Of a stretch of DNA of 64,000 bases, positions 26,237-36,007 are shown piece after piece (positions within the stretch are counted from its first letter, which is position 1; each line of letters opens with the position of its first letter). The notes beneath the pieces are model-generated. The model made no database searches. It worked only from the letters and a program-made list of their open reading frames with translations, and was not told the DNA's origin. Both the position numbers and the translations under genes were made by a program. The DNA is from Methyloprofundus sp. (GTDB taxonomy: Bacteria > Pseudomonadota > Gammaproteobacteria > Methylococcales > Methylomonadaceae): NCBI GenBank assembly GCA_016592635.1, contig AP023240.1:558001-622000 (forward strand). The letters are read 5' to 3'.

Positions 26237-29116
26237 GTGAATAGAAGAAAACCAATCAAGAAAGATTACTTTGCTTTTGTGCGTGCGTGGTATTACTCCA
26301 AGTCATTACGCACAGGGCTTTATGTGACTGGGTCATTAATTATTATTGGCATGATCAGTGATAATAACGACAGTTTTGCAATGGATACCTCTGCGATTTT
26401 TGGCATATTGGCTTTAGTTTTTGTCCCTATTGTTATTGGCTTTATTCTATTGTATAGCTTAGAAAAACTGACTGGTGTCTCTGCTTTGCGTGGTCTAGAA
26501 TGGGTTGGTAAGTACACCTTGTTTGCTTTTGACTTAGTGTTGGCTAAAATTCAAAAATGGCTCGGTATGCCCCAGAAAAATAAGCCATTAGCGACTGATG
26601 CAGTCAATACCCATGCAGCTAAGTCTAATAGCAGTCAGGTTGATCATCAACTTGATGCAATGGAAATGGGTGCTGTCATCATGCCCGTTATGGAACTTGA
26701 TGAGCAAGCTAAACCTGAGCCTGTTATTTCGATAATGGATGATGAGCTGCAAAACGTTGGTGAACCAAATTTTGAGCCGACTGTTGTCGATGTAGTTGCA
26801 ACTGAGCCTTCTTTACCAGAGGAGCTAGTTGACGCAGATATAGGTGTTTTTGAAACGCAAGTTGTTATTGCTGAAGCTGTTGAAGAAGTAGCTGAAGAAG
26901 ATGCCGACGTAGACGCTATAGAAGAGCTTGGCATACTTGAACAGCAGATTATATCTACAGACCTAGGTGAATCAACAGAGTTGGATGGTGGTGTTTTAGG
27001 TGCAGTAGATACTGAAGTTATAATAGAGCCTGATATGCTTGAGCAACAAATTATTGCTGCAGATCAAGGTGACTCTATAGAGGTTGACAGTGGTTTAGTT
27101 GCGGCCGCCATACAATCGAGCGCTGATAACCCTTTGGCTGATTTGACTGACTTTTCTCCAGACCTTTTAAGTGATGATGACTTTACCGAAGAGCTTGGCG
27201 ATCAGCCTATTTTGCAAGAACTTGATTTGGGTCTAAGTGATTTTGTAGCAGATGCGAATAGCAGTGAGCCAGCTGTTGAGAAGCCAGCAAATAATGCACC
27301 AGCCATCCCCAATTCTCTTAAAGAGCTATTTGGGCTAGGTAAACAAGAAAAAATTGATTTATTAGCGAGCAAATCTAAGCCTGCCGAAGAGCAAGGTGAA
27401 AATAAACCGTCAATGCAAGATGCTAATGATGCAATTGTCAGGTTAATAGCAGAAAAGAAGTTTGATAATGCAGAATTAAATGTTGAAAATGCCGATGAAA
27501 ACCCATCGATGTTTTTACAAGCTGGGCAAACGGCATCAAATATTTTGGCCGCATTTTCAGAGAAGCTCAGCAAGCCTGTAGATGACTCTACAAATATACC
27601 GCAGCAAACCTTATATAGTTTGCCAGATAAGCCAGATTATCATTTACCCACAATTGATTTATTGCAAACGCATGAACAATCTGTGCATGCCTACACCGAA
27701 GAAGAATTGGAAGAGATGTCACGCTCAGTTGAGCGGGTCTTAAAAGATTATAAAGTCATTGCAGAAGTTGAAGGCGCTTATCCTGGCCCTATTATTACCC
27801 GCTTTGAACTGTCATTAGCCCCAGGTATTAAGGTAAGTCGTGTTAGTGGACTGGCTAAAGACCTGGCACGTGCCTTGTTAGTCACCAGCGTGCGCGTTGT
27901 TGAGATTATTGAAGGTACCCCTTATATTGGCATTGAAATCCCTAATCAAGAACGTGAGTTAGTTTCTTTCCGTGAAATTATAGACTCAGAACCTTTTCAA
28001 ACGGCTAAGTCACCGATTACCTTTGCTTTAGGTAAAGATGTTTCTGGGCAAACAGTGGTTGCAGATTTAGGAAAAATGCCACATTTATTAGTCGCGGGAA
28101 CCACTGGTTCAGGTAAATCAGTGGCGATTAATACCATGATATTAAGTGTCTTGTATAAAGCAACGCCCGAGCAAGTACGGATGATCATGATTGACCCTAA
28201 AATGCTGGAACTGTCAATTTATGAAGGCATTCCACATTTGTTAACACCCGTTGTGACTGATATGAAAGAGGCGCAAAATGCCTTGCGCTGGGCAGTGGCA
28301 GAAATGGAACGCCGTTATAAACTGATGTCTAAGGTGGGGGTCAGAAATTTAGCTGGCTTTAATGATAAAGTTACCGAAGCAGAGGCAAATGGTGAACCAT
28401 TACGTGATCCTTTATTTCAATTAATTGAGCCATTAGCTGAAGGCGAATCATTCCCCACTTTATCGACCTTGCCTAGTATCGTCATTGTTATTGATGAATT
28501 AGCAGATATGATGATGATTGTTGGTAAGAAAGTAGAAGAATTGATTGCACGTTTAGCGCAGAAAGCACGGGCAGCAGGTATACACTTGGTTTTGGCAACG
28601 CAACGCCCTTCAGTAGATGTATTAACAGGTTTGATTAAAGCTAATGTACCCACCCGTATTTCTTTCCAAGTGTCATCGCGCATTGATTCACGTACAATTT
28701 TAGATCAAGGTGGAGCAGAGGCTTTACTCGGTAATGGTGATATGTTGTTTTTACCATCAGGTACTAGTGTGCCATTACGTGCTCACGGTGCTTTTGTTGC
28801 CGATGAGGAAGTGCATGCGGTCGTGGATTACTTGAAAACACAAGGTGGCGCAAGTTATATCGAGGATATTATCAAAGAAGATCCACCAGAAAAGCCTGCG
28901 AATAATGAAGCTGTTGTTGATGAAACGGATGTCTTATATGGTGATGCCGTTGATTTTGTTATGGAGACAGGTAAAGCTTCTATTTCTAGTGTACAACGGC
29001 GCTTTAAAGTTGGTTATAATCGTGCAGCACGTATGATAGATCAAATGGAAGCGGAAGGTATTGTTAGTGAACCTGAAGGCAATGGTTCGCGTAGAGTTTT
29101 GAATAAGGATGAATAA
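26237..29116 (+). CDS. ftsK: DNA translocase FtsK
   Basis: 959 residues. The motor has Walker A GTTGSGKS (621-628), Walker [13 protein letters not shown] and ATQRPSVDV. The C-terminal gamma winged helix ([30 protein letters not shown]) reads KOPS sites. The N-terminus has only about two membrane helices ([27 protein letters not shown]) instead of four, then a long acidic linker. The linker holds an internal duplication of about 38 residues: [20 protein letters not shown] and [20 protein letters not shown]. It couples division-septum assembly to chromosome dimer resolution. Start is GTG. Copy C of the palindromic repeat begins directly after the stop. Confidence 0.93.
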   Translation: MNRRKPIKKDYFAFVRAWYYSKSLRTGLYVTGSLIIIGMISDNNDSFAMDTSAIFGILALVFVPIVIGFILLYSLEKLTGVSALRGLEWVGKYTLFAFDLVLAKIQKWLGMPQKNKPLATDAVNTHAAKSNSSQVDHQLDAMEMGAVIMPVMELDEQAKPEPVISIMDDELQNVGEPNFEPTVVDVVATEPSLPEELVDADIGVFETQVVIAEAVEEVAEEDADVDAIEELGILEQQIISTDLGESTELDGGVLGAVDTEVIIEPDMLEQQIIAADQGDSIEVDSGLVAAAIQSSADNPLADLTDFSPDLLSDDDFTEELGDQPILQELDLGLSDFVADANSSEPAVEKPANNAPAIPNSLKELFGLGKQEKIDLLASKSKPAEEQGENKPSMQDANDAIVRLIAEKKFDNAELNVENADENPSMFLQAGQTASNILAAFSEKLSKPVDDSTNIPQQTLYSLPDKPDYHLPTIDLLQTHEQSVHAYTEEELEEMSRSVERVLKDYKVIAEVEGAYPGPIITRFELSLAPGIKVSRVSGLAKDLARALLVTSVRVVEIIEGTPYIGIEIPNQERELVSFREIIDSEPFQTAKSPITFALGKDVSGQTVVADLGKMPHLLVAGTTGSGKSVAINTMILSVLYKATPEQVRMIMIDPKMLELSIYEGIPHLLTPVVTDMKEAQNALRWAVAEMERRYKLMSKVGVRNLAGFNDKVTEAEANGEPLRDPLFQLIEPLAEGESFPTLSTLPSIVIVIDELADMMMIVGKKVEELIARLAQKARAAGIHLVLATQRPSVDVLTGLIKANVPTRISFQVSSRIDSRTILDQGGAEALLGNGDMLFLPSGTSVPLRAHGAFVADEEVHAVVDYLKTQGGASYIEDIIKEDPPEKPANNEAVVDETDVLYGDAVDFVMETGKASISSVQRRFKVGYNRAARMIDQMEAEGIVSEPEGNGSRRVLNKDE

Positions 29117-29271
29117 GGAATGTACACGAAATAATTTCGACAACTTGCTGGTCTTTTTATCCGTCTTCTGAGTTGTTGAAATAGTTGCGTAGCTAGCTAT
29201 GCGCTTGTTTCAACGCCTTGAATACGAATAAAAATCTTGCGCCAGTTATCTAACTTATTCCGTGCCCATCC
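29117..29271. repeat. Palindromic intergenic element, copy C
   Basis: Imperfect terminal inverted repeats (29117-29134, GGAATGTACACGAAATAA; 29255-29271, TTATTCCGTGCCCATCC) frame a central 40-base hairpin at 29175-29214, with arms GTTGAAATAGTTGCGTAGC and GCTATGCGCTTGTTTCAAC. Length 155 bases. The element starts on the base after the ftsK stop. Confidence 0.75.
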
Positions 29272-29346
29272 CTAAGTTTTGAGGGTGATAAAATCGTACA
29301 TTAGTTTTTTGTCATAATTATTTTACAATAATAAAAAAATATACTT

Positions 29347-29850
29347 ATGTTTAAAGAATACATACAACTTTGCTGGCTGAAGGGCTATCCGGATGATTTA
29401 CCGACGGATAGAAAGTTTTTATGGATAAATTTGGCTTGTTATTTTTTGCTTGGATTATTTATTCAAACTAATATTAGTGGCCCCATTGAAGCCTTTATGC
29501 AAATTATTGTGGAAATTGTGGTCACTGTTATGTTTATGGGAGCATTACTTTATAAAGATGGCAGTACCTATAACTTCGAACGATTTTTAACAGCTATTTT
29601 AGTCTGTGAAAATTTTGTATATGTTGTTGCTTTACCACTCGCCTTTTGGTTTATTTTTGCTAAAGGGTCCGCTGCTGCATTTTACCCAGTTTATGTGGGA
29701 GTGGCACTCATGCTGTGGTCTATTGCTATTATCTCTCATTTACTAATGGGGCTTTTTGGCTATAGTTGGCGCATGAGTATCGCTTTATCCGTATTTTATT
29801 TTTTGCTCACTTACTTTGGTTCTTATGTTTTGTTGTTGCTAATGATCTAA
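29347..29850 (+). CDS. Integral membrane protein, Yip1-like
   Basis: 167 residues with about five hydrophobic helices: FLWINLACYFLLGLFIQ, FMQIIVEIVVTVMFMGALLY, VYVVALPLAFWFIFA, VGVALMLWSIAIISHLLMGL and IALSVFYFLLTYFGSYVLLL. Layout and size resemble the Yip1/DUF1282 group of small inner-membrane proteins. There are no catalytic motifs. It lies between repeat copy C and the IS66 element, so its native downstream context is lost. Confidence 0.6.
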   Translation: MFKEYIQLCWLKGYPDDLPTDRKFLWINLACYFLLGLFIQTNISGPIEAFMQIIVEIVVTVMFMGALLYKDGSTYNFERFLTAILVCENFVYVVALPLAFWFIFAKGSAAAFYPVYVGVALMLWSIAIISHLLMGLFGYSWRMSIALSVFYFLLTYFGSYVLLLLMI

Positions 29851-29977
29851 TGAATAAGAGTTCCATGAACTCAGGAACCAATTGACTCTTTGGTAAGCGC
29901 TCAATTCTCAGCGTAATTCCCAGCTGCTCACATTAATGCAACACTATTCCCATCATTAAATACCACGGGGATTTTAA

Positions 29978-30292
29978 ATGGCGGCATTAGAAAAAGTACG
30001 GGCTGAAACGTTCTGGTCTACTCACATAGAGCACTGGCAAGCATCAGGGCAATCCCAGGCGGCTTATTGTCGGCAACACGATTTATGCCCGCAAAAGTTC
30101 AGCTATCGGAAATGCAAATCAACAGTAAAATCCACTGACCACTCCGGATTTGCACGCATTCAGGTTGATGAGGAACCCTCAGCCGAGCCTGTCACCGGAT
30201 TGTCGTTACAATTTAATGACGGTACACGATTGGAAGGCATTACGCAGGATAATATGCACTTCATCCGGCCCATGCTAGAGCTATTGCGATGA
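29978..30292 (+). CDS. tnpA: IS66 TnpA accessory protein
   Basis: 104 residues. FWSTHIEHWQASGQSQAAYC with RQHDLCPQKFSYRK is the helix-turn-helix opening of IS66 OrfA proteins (family PF01527-like). Needed with TnpB for transposition of the three-gene IS66 type. Ends with an ATGA overlap onto tnpB. Confidence 0.88.
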   Translation: MAALEKVRAETFWSTHIEHWQASGQSQAAYCRQHDLCPQKFSYRKCKSTVKSTDHSGFARIQVDEEPSAEPVTGLSLQFNDGTRLEGITQDNMHFIRPMLELLR

Positions 30293-30657
30293 CGGCTGTT
30301 GTCATGCGTCCCTCTCTGTCTTTAACGGAGGTGTACCTGTATCGGCAACCCGTTGATTTTCGCAAGTCGCATCGAGGGCTATCGGCTATTGTTGAGTGCG
30401 AGTTAGGGCATAATCCTTTTGAAGGGCATTTGTATGCCTTTACCAATAAACGGCGGAACAAGATCAAATGTTTGTTCTGGGAAGATAATGGTTTTGTACT
30501 GTATTACAAGTCATTGGCAGAAGAAAAATTCAAGTGGCCCAAAGGTGATGAGGAGACGCTCACTTTAACGGGACAACAGTTGAATTGGTTACTTGACGGC
30601 TTTGATATCAGCGCAATGCAAGGCCATAAAAAACTCCAATATGAGTCTGTTTTTTAA
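30289..30657 (+). CDS. tnpB: IS66 TnpB (OrfB) protein
   Basis: 122 residues of the IS66 Orf2-like family: VYLYRQPVDFRKSHRGLSAI, GHLYAFTNKRRNKIKCLFWE, then FVLYYKSLAEEKFKWP. The start overlaps tnpA by four bases; an ATG five codons further in is also possible. Exact biochemical role of this family is not settled. Confidence 0.9.
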   Translation: MTAVVMRPSLSLTEVYLYRQPVDFRKSHRGLSAIVECELGHNPFEGHLYAFTNKRRNKIKCLFWEDNGFVLYYKSLAEEKFKWPKGDEETLTLTGQQLNWLLDGFDISAMQGHKKLQYESVF

Positions 30658-30703
30658 GTGTTTTTACGTTCATTATTGCCTCTGAAAATGCTATAATATC
30701 AGC

Positions 30704-32335
30704 ATGACTTCAGCCGATATTTCAAATAAAAAACAACAAGATAAAGCCTGTTCTTTGCTGCCGGAAGGCATTGCTTTGTTGTTTGAAAAAGATCAGACCA
30801 TTGATGAATTGACGCGTGTTGTCGAGATCAAATCCGGTGTCATTTCCGAACAGCAAAAGCGCATACGCATTCTGGAAGAAGCACTTCGCTTATCCAAAAT
30901 AAAACGTTTTGCCCCCTCTAGTGAACAATCTCACCAAACTTCTTTATTTGATGAGGCAGAGAATGAAGTGGATGGTAATGAGGAATCAGAGGGAGCGGAT
31001 GAAGCTCTTGCCGATGAGAATCAGGCAAGTTCGACGGATACCAAGAAAAAGCCGGGGCGCAAACCCTTTTCAGATAAATTGCCGCGCGAGCAAGTTTTCA
31101 TTCGTTTGACGGAGGCAGAAAAAGAAGGTGCCATTGATACTTTCTTCACCAAGGTGAAAGAAGAGCTGGATATTATTCCTGCCAAAGTACGGGTGCTTGA
31201 ATACATGCAGGAAAAAGCTGTTTTTGTCGACCGGATTGACGGTGAAAAACAGCGTCGGCTTACAGCAGCGAAAATGCCGGGGCATCCTATTGTCGGAGCA
31301 ATGGGAAGTATCAGCTTGATGTGCTTCATCATTATTGCCAAATATGCAGATGGCTTGCCCTTGTATCGTCAGGAAGGGATTTTATCGCGTTATGGCGGTG
31401 AACTTTCCAGAGCAACATTGGCCAACTGGGTCATTGCTCTCGCCAAACAGCTTCAGCCTCTGATCAACCTGATGCGAGAGCATCAACAGCTGGGAACCGT
31501 CATACAGGCCGATGAAACGCGGGTTCAGGTCTTAAAGGAACCGGGGCGATCGGCAAGCTCGGATAAATATATGTGGGTCACGCTGGGCGGGCCGCCGGGT
31601 GAAAAAAGCATCCTGTTTGAATACGATCCATCTCGGAGTGGTGAGGTGCCTCTGCGCCTGCTGGATGGCTATGGCGGCTACCTGCAAACCGACGGCTATG
31701 CAGGATACAATGCCGCATGCCTAAAAAATGGCATGACTCAATTGGGATGCTGGGATCATGCGCGTCGTTATTTTAAAGAAGCGCATAATGCACAACCCAA
31801 AGCCAAGAAGGGCAAAAACAACAAGCCCTCAAAAGCAGGCAAAGTACTGAGCCTGATTAATAAACTGTACGTGATTGAACGAGGAATCAAAACACTTTCG
31901 GTGAATGAAAAGTATCTGCAGCGTCAACAGAAAAGCATCCCGGTACTAAATCAGCTTAAAGCCTATCTGGAAGATAACCGGCATAAAGTGCCTAAAGACA
32001 GCCTGACAGGCAAGGCAATGACTTATCTTAGCAACCAGTGGGATAAGCTTAATGTGTATTGCAGCAATGGGGAGCTCAACATAAGCAATATTCTGGCGGA
32101 AAATGCGATTCGACCCTTTGTAATAGGGCGCAAAGCCTGGTTATTTTCTGATACACCTGCGGGGGCTCATGCCAGTGCCGTACATTACAGCCTGATAGAA
32201 ACGGCCAAAGCAAACGGATTGGAGCCTTATGAATATCTTAAGCAGGTACTCACCGCTTTACCCCATGCTGATACGGTTGATAAAGTGGAGGCCTTGCTGC
32301 CTTGGAACATTAAAAAACCTGGCATTTCTGAATAG
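30704..32335 (+). CDS. tnpC: IS66 TnpC DDE transposase
   Basis: 543 residues. An N-terminal leucine-rich coiled segment (IDELTRVVEIKSGVISEQQK) and acidic linker precede the zinc-binding region and catalytic domain. The DDE triad is visible as Asp270 (IQADETRVQVL), Asp330 (LQTDGYAGYN) and Glu466 (ILAENAIRPF). The C-terminal ...ETAKANGLEPYEYLKQVL is standard for the family. No frameshift or stop, so the element may still move. Confidence 0.95.
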   Translation: MTSADISNKKQQDKACSLLPEGIALLFEKDQTIDELTRVVEIKSGVISEQQKRIRILEEALRLSKIKRFAPSSEQSHQTSLFDEAENEVDGNEESEGADEALADENQASSTDTKKKPGRKPFSDKLPREQVFIRLTEAEKEGAIDTFFTKVKEELDIIPAKVRVLEYMQEKAVFVDRIDGEKQRRLTAAKMPGHPIVGAMGSISLMCFIIIAKYADGLPLYRQEGILSRYGGELSRATLANWVIALAKQLQPLINLMREHQQLGTVIQADETRVQVLKEPGRSASSDKYMWVTLGGPPGEKSILFEYDPSRSGEVPLRLLDGYGGYLQTDGYAGYNAACLKNGMTQLGCWDHARRYFKEAHNAQPKAKKGKNNKPSKAGKVLSLINKLYVIERGIKTLSVNEKYLQRQQKSIPVLNQLKAYLEDNRHKVPKDSLTGKAMTYLSNQWDKLNVYCSNGELNISNILAENAIRPFVIGRKAWLFSDTPAGAHASAVHYSLIETAKANGLEPYEYLKQVLTALPHADTVDKVEALLPWNIKKPGISE

Positions 32336-32364
32336 GGCAAGTACGTGCTCTATTGAGCGCTTAC

Positions 32365-32552
32365 GCATATTTATCCCAAGGAGCATCGCTACTGGGTGGA
32401 CGAGAGCTATTTCGTGAGCTTTGGCTTAAACGTTCGCGAGCTTCTTTTAAATCATTGAGCAACTTTATCGACAAGCGACGCAATTCCTCTTCGGATAAAT
32501 TTAGAAGCTCTTCTTCATTAAGCTGGCTTAAGTCATGGCAGGTGAGTTGCAT
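32365..32552 (-). pseudogene. 5' remnant of a second IS66-like transposase gene, cut by the IS
   Basis: From an ATG at 32552 the minus strand encodes 62 residues (MQLTCHDLSQLNEEELLNLS to NSSRPPSSDAPWDKYA), the N-terminal part of IS66-type transposases with the NSSRPPSSD motif. The frame stops at a TAA supplied by the first bases of the IS66 right end. The rest of the gene is not found on the left side of the IS. This is a relic of an older element. Confidence 0.8.
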
Positions 32553-32655
32553 GGTATGAATGTTACTGCTTGTTCTTCGGTTTGTACAACTTTCTTAGTA
32601 GATTTGGCAACTTTTTTTAAATAATCATTAAGGGGTCTGAATATTTACATTCTTA

Positions 32656-33585
32656 GTGCTATTTGTGCGTGAAGTTTTTCAAATACATAAAAGTAGTAAA
32701 AAAATAAATATACTATTAAATATTAACTATTTACTGGTTAGCACAGGTATTTTCATTGCAGTTTTTATTGATTTATCATTAGCTATTGACTTGCTGGGAG
32801 GGATATTTGGATTCTCGTTTATAACGCTATTTTATATAGCGATCTATTTATATAAGAAGAAGCACCCTTTAGTTAAAATATTTATGATTGCTTATCTAGC
32901 CTACATGTTGGGGATGTCGGTTACTTTGCTAATGTTGATGGGTTATCTTCCCTATCATTTCATGACCATGCATGCTTCAGGAATAGGAATATTGATTGAA
33001 GCTTTGTTATTTTCTTATTTGCTTAACTTTCGTATCAAGCGCTTAGAAAAAGAAGTCGTTGATCTTGCTGATAAGGGAGAAAGTCTTAAAGAATTAGCTA
33101 GCTATGATGATTTAACGCATATTTTCAATAGGCGTGCTTTTGTTGAGTATTCAAAAAATGCATTTAGTATGGCAACACGTCATCAAGAACCCTTATCAAT
33201 GCTGATGATTGATCTTGATTATTTTAAGAAAGTAAATGATCAATTTGGACATCATGCTGGCGATACTGTGCTAGTGAGTGCAGCCAAAATTGTATCCAAC
33301 ATTATTCGTGAAGAAGATATTTTTGGCCGAGTTGGCGGTGAAGAGTTTTGTGTTATTTTACCTAAATCAACAAAAAAGGATGCCTTATTTGTTGCTGAGA
33401 AAATAAGAAGGAAAGTGGCTAGCCATCAAATTATGGCAGGCAATTCTTATATTAAACAGACCGTCAGTATTGGAGTATCTTTATTAACTAAAGAGGACCA
33501 GGGTTATATTGATATTCAAAGAAGAGCAGACCAAGCACTTTATGGAGCAAAAAATACGGGTAGGAATAAAGTTTTATTTATGTAA
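32656..33585 (+). CDS. Diguanylate cyclase with truncated 7TM-DISM sensor
   Basis: 309 residues. Four to five membrane helices (10-135) resemble the later helices of a 7TMR-DISM sensor, for example YLLVSTGIFIAVFIDLSLAI and GILIEALLFSYLLNFRIKRL. They are followed by a GGDEF domain with active motif GGEEF and the inhibitory I-site RxxD (REED) nine residues before it. Homology to the first DISM helix seems to run upstream to a TGA at 32638, beyond the GTG start used here. The extracellular domain and first helices are therefore missing, lost at the boundary with the transposon debris. The remaining protein might be unregulated or non-functional. Confidence 0.75.
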   Translation: MLFVREVFQIHKSSKKINILLNINYLLVSTGIFIAVFIDLSLAIDLLGGIFGFSFITLFYIAIYLYKKKHPLVKIFMIAYLAYMLGMSVTLLMLMGYLPYHFMTMHASGIGILIEALLFSYLLNFRIKRLEKEVVDLADKGESLKELASYDDLTHIFNRRAFVEYSKNAFSMATRHQEPLSMLMIDLDYFKKVNDQFGHHAGDTVLVSAAKIVSNIIREEDIFGRVGGEEFCVILPKSTKKDALFVAEKIRRKVASHQIMAGNSYIKQTVSIGVSLLTKEDQGYIDIQRRADQALYGAKNTGRNKVLFM

Positions 33586-33659
33586 ATTAATATAAAATAA
33601 CTTGAACTTAGCAAGAGCCATCGCTTTTGGCTTCATATATAAAATATTACCAACAAAAA

Positions 33660-35972
33660 ATGTCAAAAAATCAAAACATGTTCATCGTAGGAATTGGTGC
33701 TTCAGCGGGTGGGCTAGAGCCAATACGGTCATTTGTGAGCAAGTTGCAGCCAGATTCTAATATGATATATATTGTTGCTCAGCATATGTCGTTAGAGCAT
33801 CCTTGTAAACTAGTTTCATTATTAGAGAATAGTACCAGCTTGAATGTTCTGGAAGCTGAAGATGGTATGCAGCTAGATGCTAATACTATTTATGTACTTC
33901 CCTATATACATGAAATTTATATTAAAGATAATAAGATAGTTCTAGCAAAAGCAGGTTCAACAAGCACGCCACCACGACCATCCATAGACCAATTTTTTAC
34001 TAGCCTTGCTAGTAGCTATAAAGAGCATACTATTGGTATTATATTTTCTGGCTCAGGTATTGATGGTGTGCAGGGGTGTAAGGCTATTAATGTGGCAGGC
34101 GGAATTGTTATTGCCCAGCCACCTTATTCGGCAACTTTTGACAGTATGCCCAAAGCCGTCATGCAATTAGCGCATGTTGATTTGTTACTGGCACCTGAAC
34201 AAATTCCTGACAGATTAGCAGAATTTGTTAACAACCCTGAACTTATTTACTTTGATGCAGATGAAAATTCAATACTTGGAACTAGCCAAGATATTATTGA
34301 GCAAATCTTAAAGCAAACGGGCATAGATTTCCTAAACTATAAACCGACGACTATCAATCGCCAAATACAACGACGCATGGCGTTATTGCATATTGAGGGC
34401 GTTAAAAATTATCGGCAGTATATTGAAGATAATCCAAATGAATCTAGGCAGCTAGCGAATAACTTTCTGGTTTGTGTGACCTCGTTTTTTCGAGATAAGG
34501 AAAGTTATCTTGCTCTAAAATTGGCCTTGCAAAATGTCATTAAGCGTAAAAATATAGGGGATGAAATAAGGGTCTGGGTGCCTGGCTGTGCAACGGGAGA
34601 AGAGGCTTTTTCAATTGCGATGCTATTAGCTGAAGAATTGGGCGCACAGTTATCTCGATATCGAGTGCAGATTTTTGGTACTGATATTAATCCGCATACT
34701 ATTCAATTTGCTCGTAAAGGGATGTATAACGAAGCATCCCTCGGAAAATTATCTAAGCAACTACGGGAAAAGTATTTTGTAACGCATAGTCAGGTTATCA
34801 CGGTGAATAAAGAGTTGCGTGATATGGTGATATTTTCGCAGCATAACTTATTGAAAGATCCTCCGTTTATTCGCATGGATTTGATTAGTTGTCGTAATTT
34901 ATTGATTTACTTGAACCCGGAATCACAACAGCGTATCTTGAGAAATTTTCATTATGGCTTGGTGCCTAATGGGTTACTTTTTTTGGGGCGGGCAGAAACA
35001 GTTGGTAACTTAGTAGATGCGTTTGCTGAATTTAATAAAAAAAATAAATTGTATATAAAGCGAAATTCGCAAAGCTTTCAACCAGAACTCAGTACAAGAG
35101 TTGCTACCAATTTAAGTATTACACATGAGCCATTACCATTAGTCACTAAAGAGGTTGAATACCGACAGTTGGGCGAACAAAAAATAGTCGAGATTTATGC
35201 CCAACCGACTATTTTGGCAACCTATCAGGGAAAAATACTTGAGTTTTATAATGACTGTTCGCCCTTTATTATGGTCAAGCCTGGCACAGCTGATTTTAAC
35301 CTTTTTTCCATTCTAGATCCTTTACTGCAAACTGAACTCAAAGCGTTAAGGCATCGAGCATTCAATTCCAAAGGCACTGTGGTAAGCCAGCCAATCCCTT
35401 TGTTTATTGACGGTAATGAGCGGAAATTTCGTTTAAGTTTTAATTTAGTCGATAACCTACAGAGCCAAGAACAGCTATTACTAGTTAGTTTTGAGGAAAT
35501 ATTAAGCCATGATGATCATGGTATGACGTCTACAGGTGATGAGTCTGAAGTACTAACTAGTTTGCAGCACGAACTGAGCATTAGGCGAGAGACTTTACAT
35601 ACTGTAACGGAAGCCTTAGAGACGTCAATCTACGAATTACAATCATTAAATGAAGAATCGCAGGTTTCTAATGAAGAATTACAATCGACTAATGAAGAGC
35701 TAGAAACTTCCAATGAGGAGCTGCAGTCTACCATTGAAGAATTGACAGTTGTTAATGATGAATTGGCTGATAAAACAGCAGAATTGGAAGAAATGAATGA
35801 TGACTTTGAAAATGTATTGAATAGTATGCAGAAAGCTGTTTTGGTAATTGATGAAAACCTGACTATCAATCAATTTAACGAAACCAGCAGAGACTTCTTT
35901 AATTTTGCTAGTGCAAAAAATAAACCGCTTAATTTGAGTTCTATAGAAGCTTTTTTAATGCCGAATCGTTAA
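33660..35972 (+). CDS. CheB-CheR fusion with coiled coil and partial PAS (5' part of a frameshifted gene)
   Basis: About 770 residues. Order: CheB methylesterase domain (GASAGG with Ser15; AQHMSLEHP; GSGIDG), CheR methyltransferase domain (FRDKESY, VPGCATGEEAFSIAML, FGTDINPHTI, CRNLLIYL), a PAS-like region, then a glutamate-rich coiled coil (STNEELETSNEELQSTIEEL) and the start of a PAS domain. It ends abruptly inside that PAS domain at a TAA. The next frame carries straight on from base 35972, so one T seems lost at CGTTAATT. The TTG start at 33627 is less likely than the ATG at 33660. Possible role: methylation-linked sensing of receptors. Confidence 0.85.
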   Translation: MSKNQNMFIVGIGASAGGLEPIRSFVSKLQPDSNMIYIVAQHMSLEHPCKLVSLLENSTSLNVLEAEDGMQLDANTIYVLPYIHEIYIKDNKIVLAKAGSTSTPPRPSIDQFFTSLASSYKEHTIGIIFSGSGIDGVQGCKAINVAGGIVIAQPPYSATFDSMPKAVMQLAHVDLLLAPEQIPDRLAEFVNNPELIYFDADENSILGTSQDIIEQILKQTGIDFLNYKPTTINRQIQRRMALLHIEGVKNYRQYIEDNPNESRQLANNFLVCVTSFFRDKESYLALKLALQNVIKRKNIGDEIRVWVPGCATGEEAFSIAMLLAEELGAQLSRYRVQIFGTDINPHTIQFARKGMYNEASLGKLSKQLREKYFVTHSQVITVNKELRDMVIFSQHNLLKDPPFIRMDLISCRNLLIYLNPESQQRILRNFHYGLVPNGLLFLGRAETVGNLVDAFAEFNKKNKLYIKRNSQSFQPELSTRVATNLSITHEPLPLVTKEVEYRQLGEQKIVEIYAQPTILATYQGKILEFYNDCSPFIMVKPGTADFNLFSILDPLLQTELKALRHRAFNSKGTVVSQPIPLFIDGNERKFRLSFNLVDNLQSQEQLLLVSFEEILSHDDHGMTSTGDESEVLTSLQHELSIRRETLHTVTEALETSIYELQSLNEESQVSNEELQSTNEELETSNEELQSTIEELTVVNDELADKTAELEEMNDDFENVLNSMQKAVLVIDENLTINQFNETSRDFFNFASAKNKPLNLSSIEAFLMPNR

Positions 35973-36007
35973 TTGGGCAGATAAAAGAAGTTATCAATAG
36001 TGGTCAT

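Larger units (their letters stand above)
29893..32364 (+). mobile_element. IS66-family insertion sequence, complete
   Basis: About 2.47 kb bounded by the inverted repeat GTAAGCGCTCAAT (29893-29905) and its complement ATTGAGCGCTTAC (32352-32364). It carries the three-gene IS66 set tnpA, tnpB and tnpC, all intact. The flanking 8 bases (ACTCTTTG left, GCATATTT right) do not match, so the target duplication expected for IS66 is absent. The right end cuts a second transposase gene. Both facts point to a deletion or recombination next to the element. Confidence 0.92.

Noticed and set aside
29893..32364. Eight-base target duplication of the IS66 element
   Set aside because: The flanks ACTCTTTG and GCATATTT do not match, so no duplication can be claimed.
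35630..35869. Minus-strand serine-rich open frame
   Set aside because: It is the mirror of the repetitive NEELQS coiled coil of the CheB-CheR protein.
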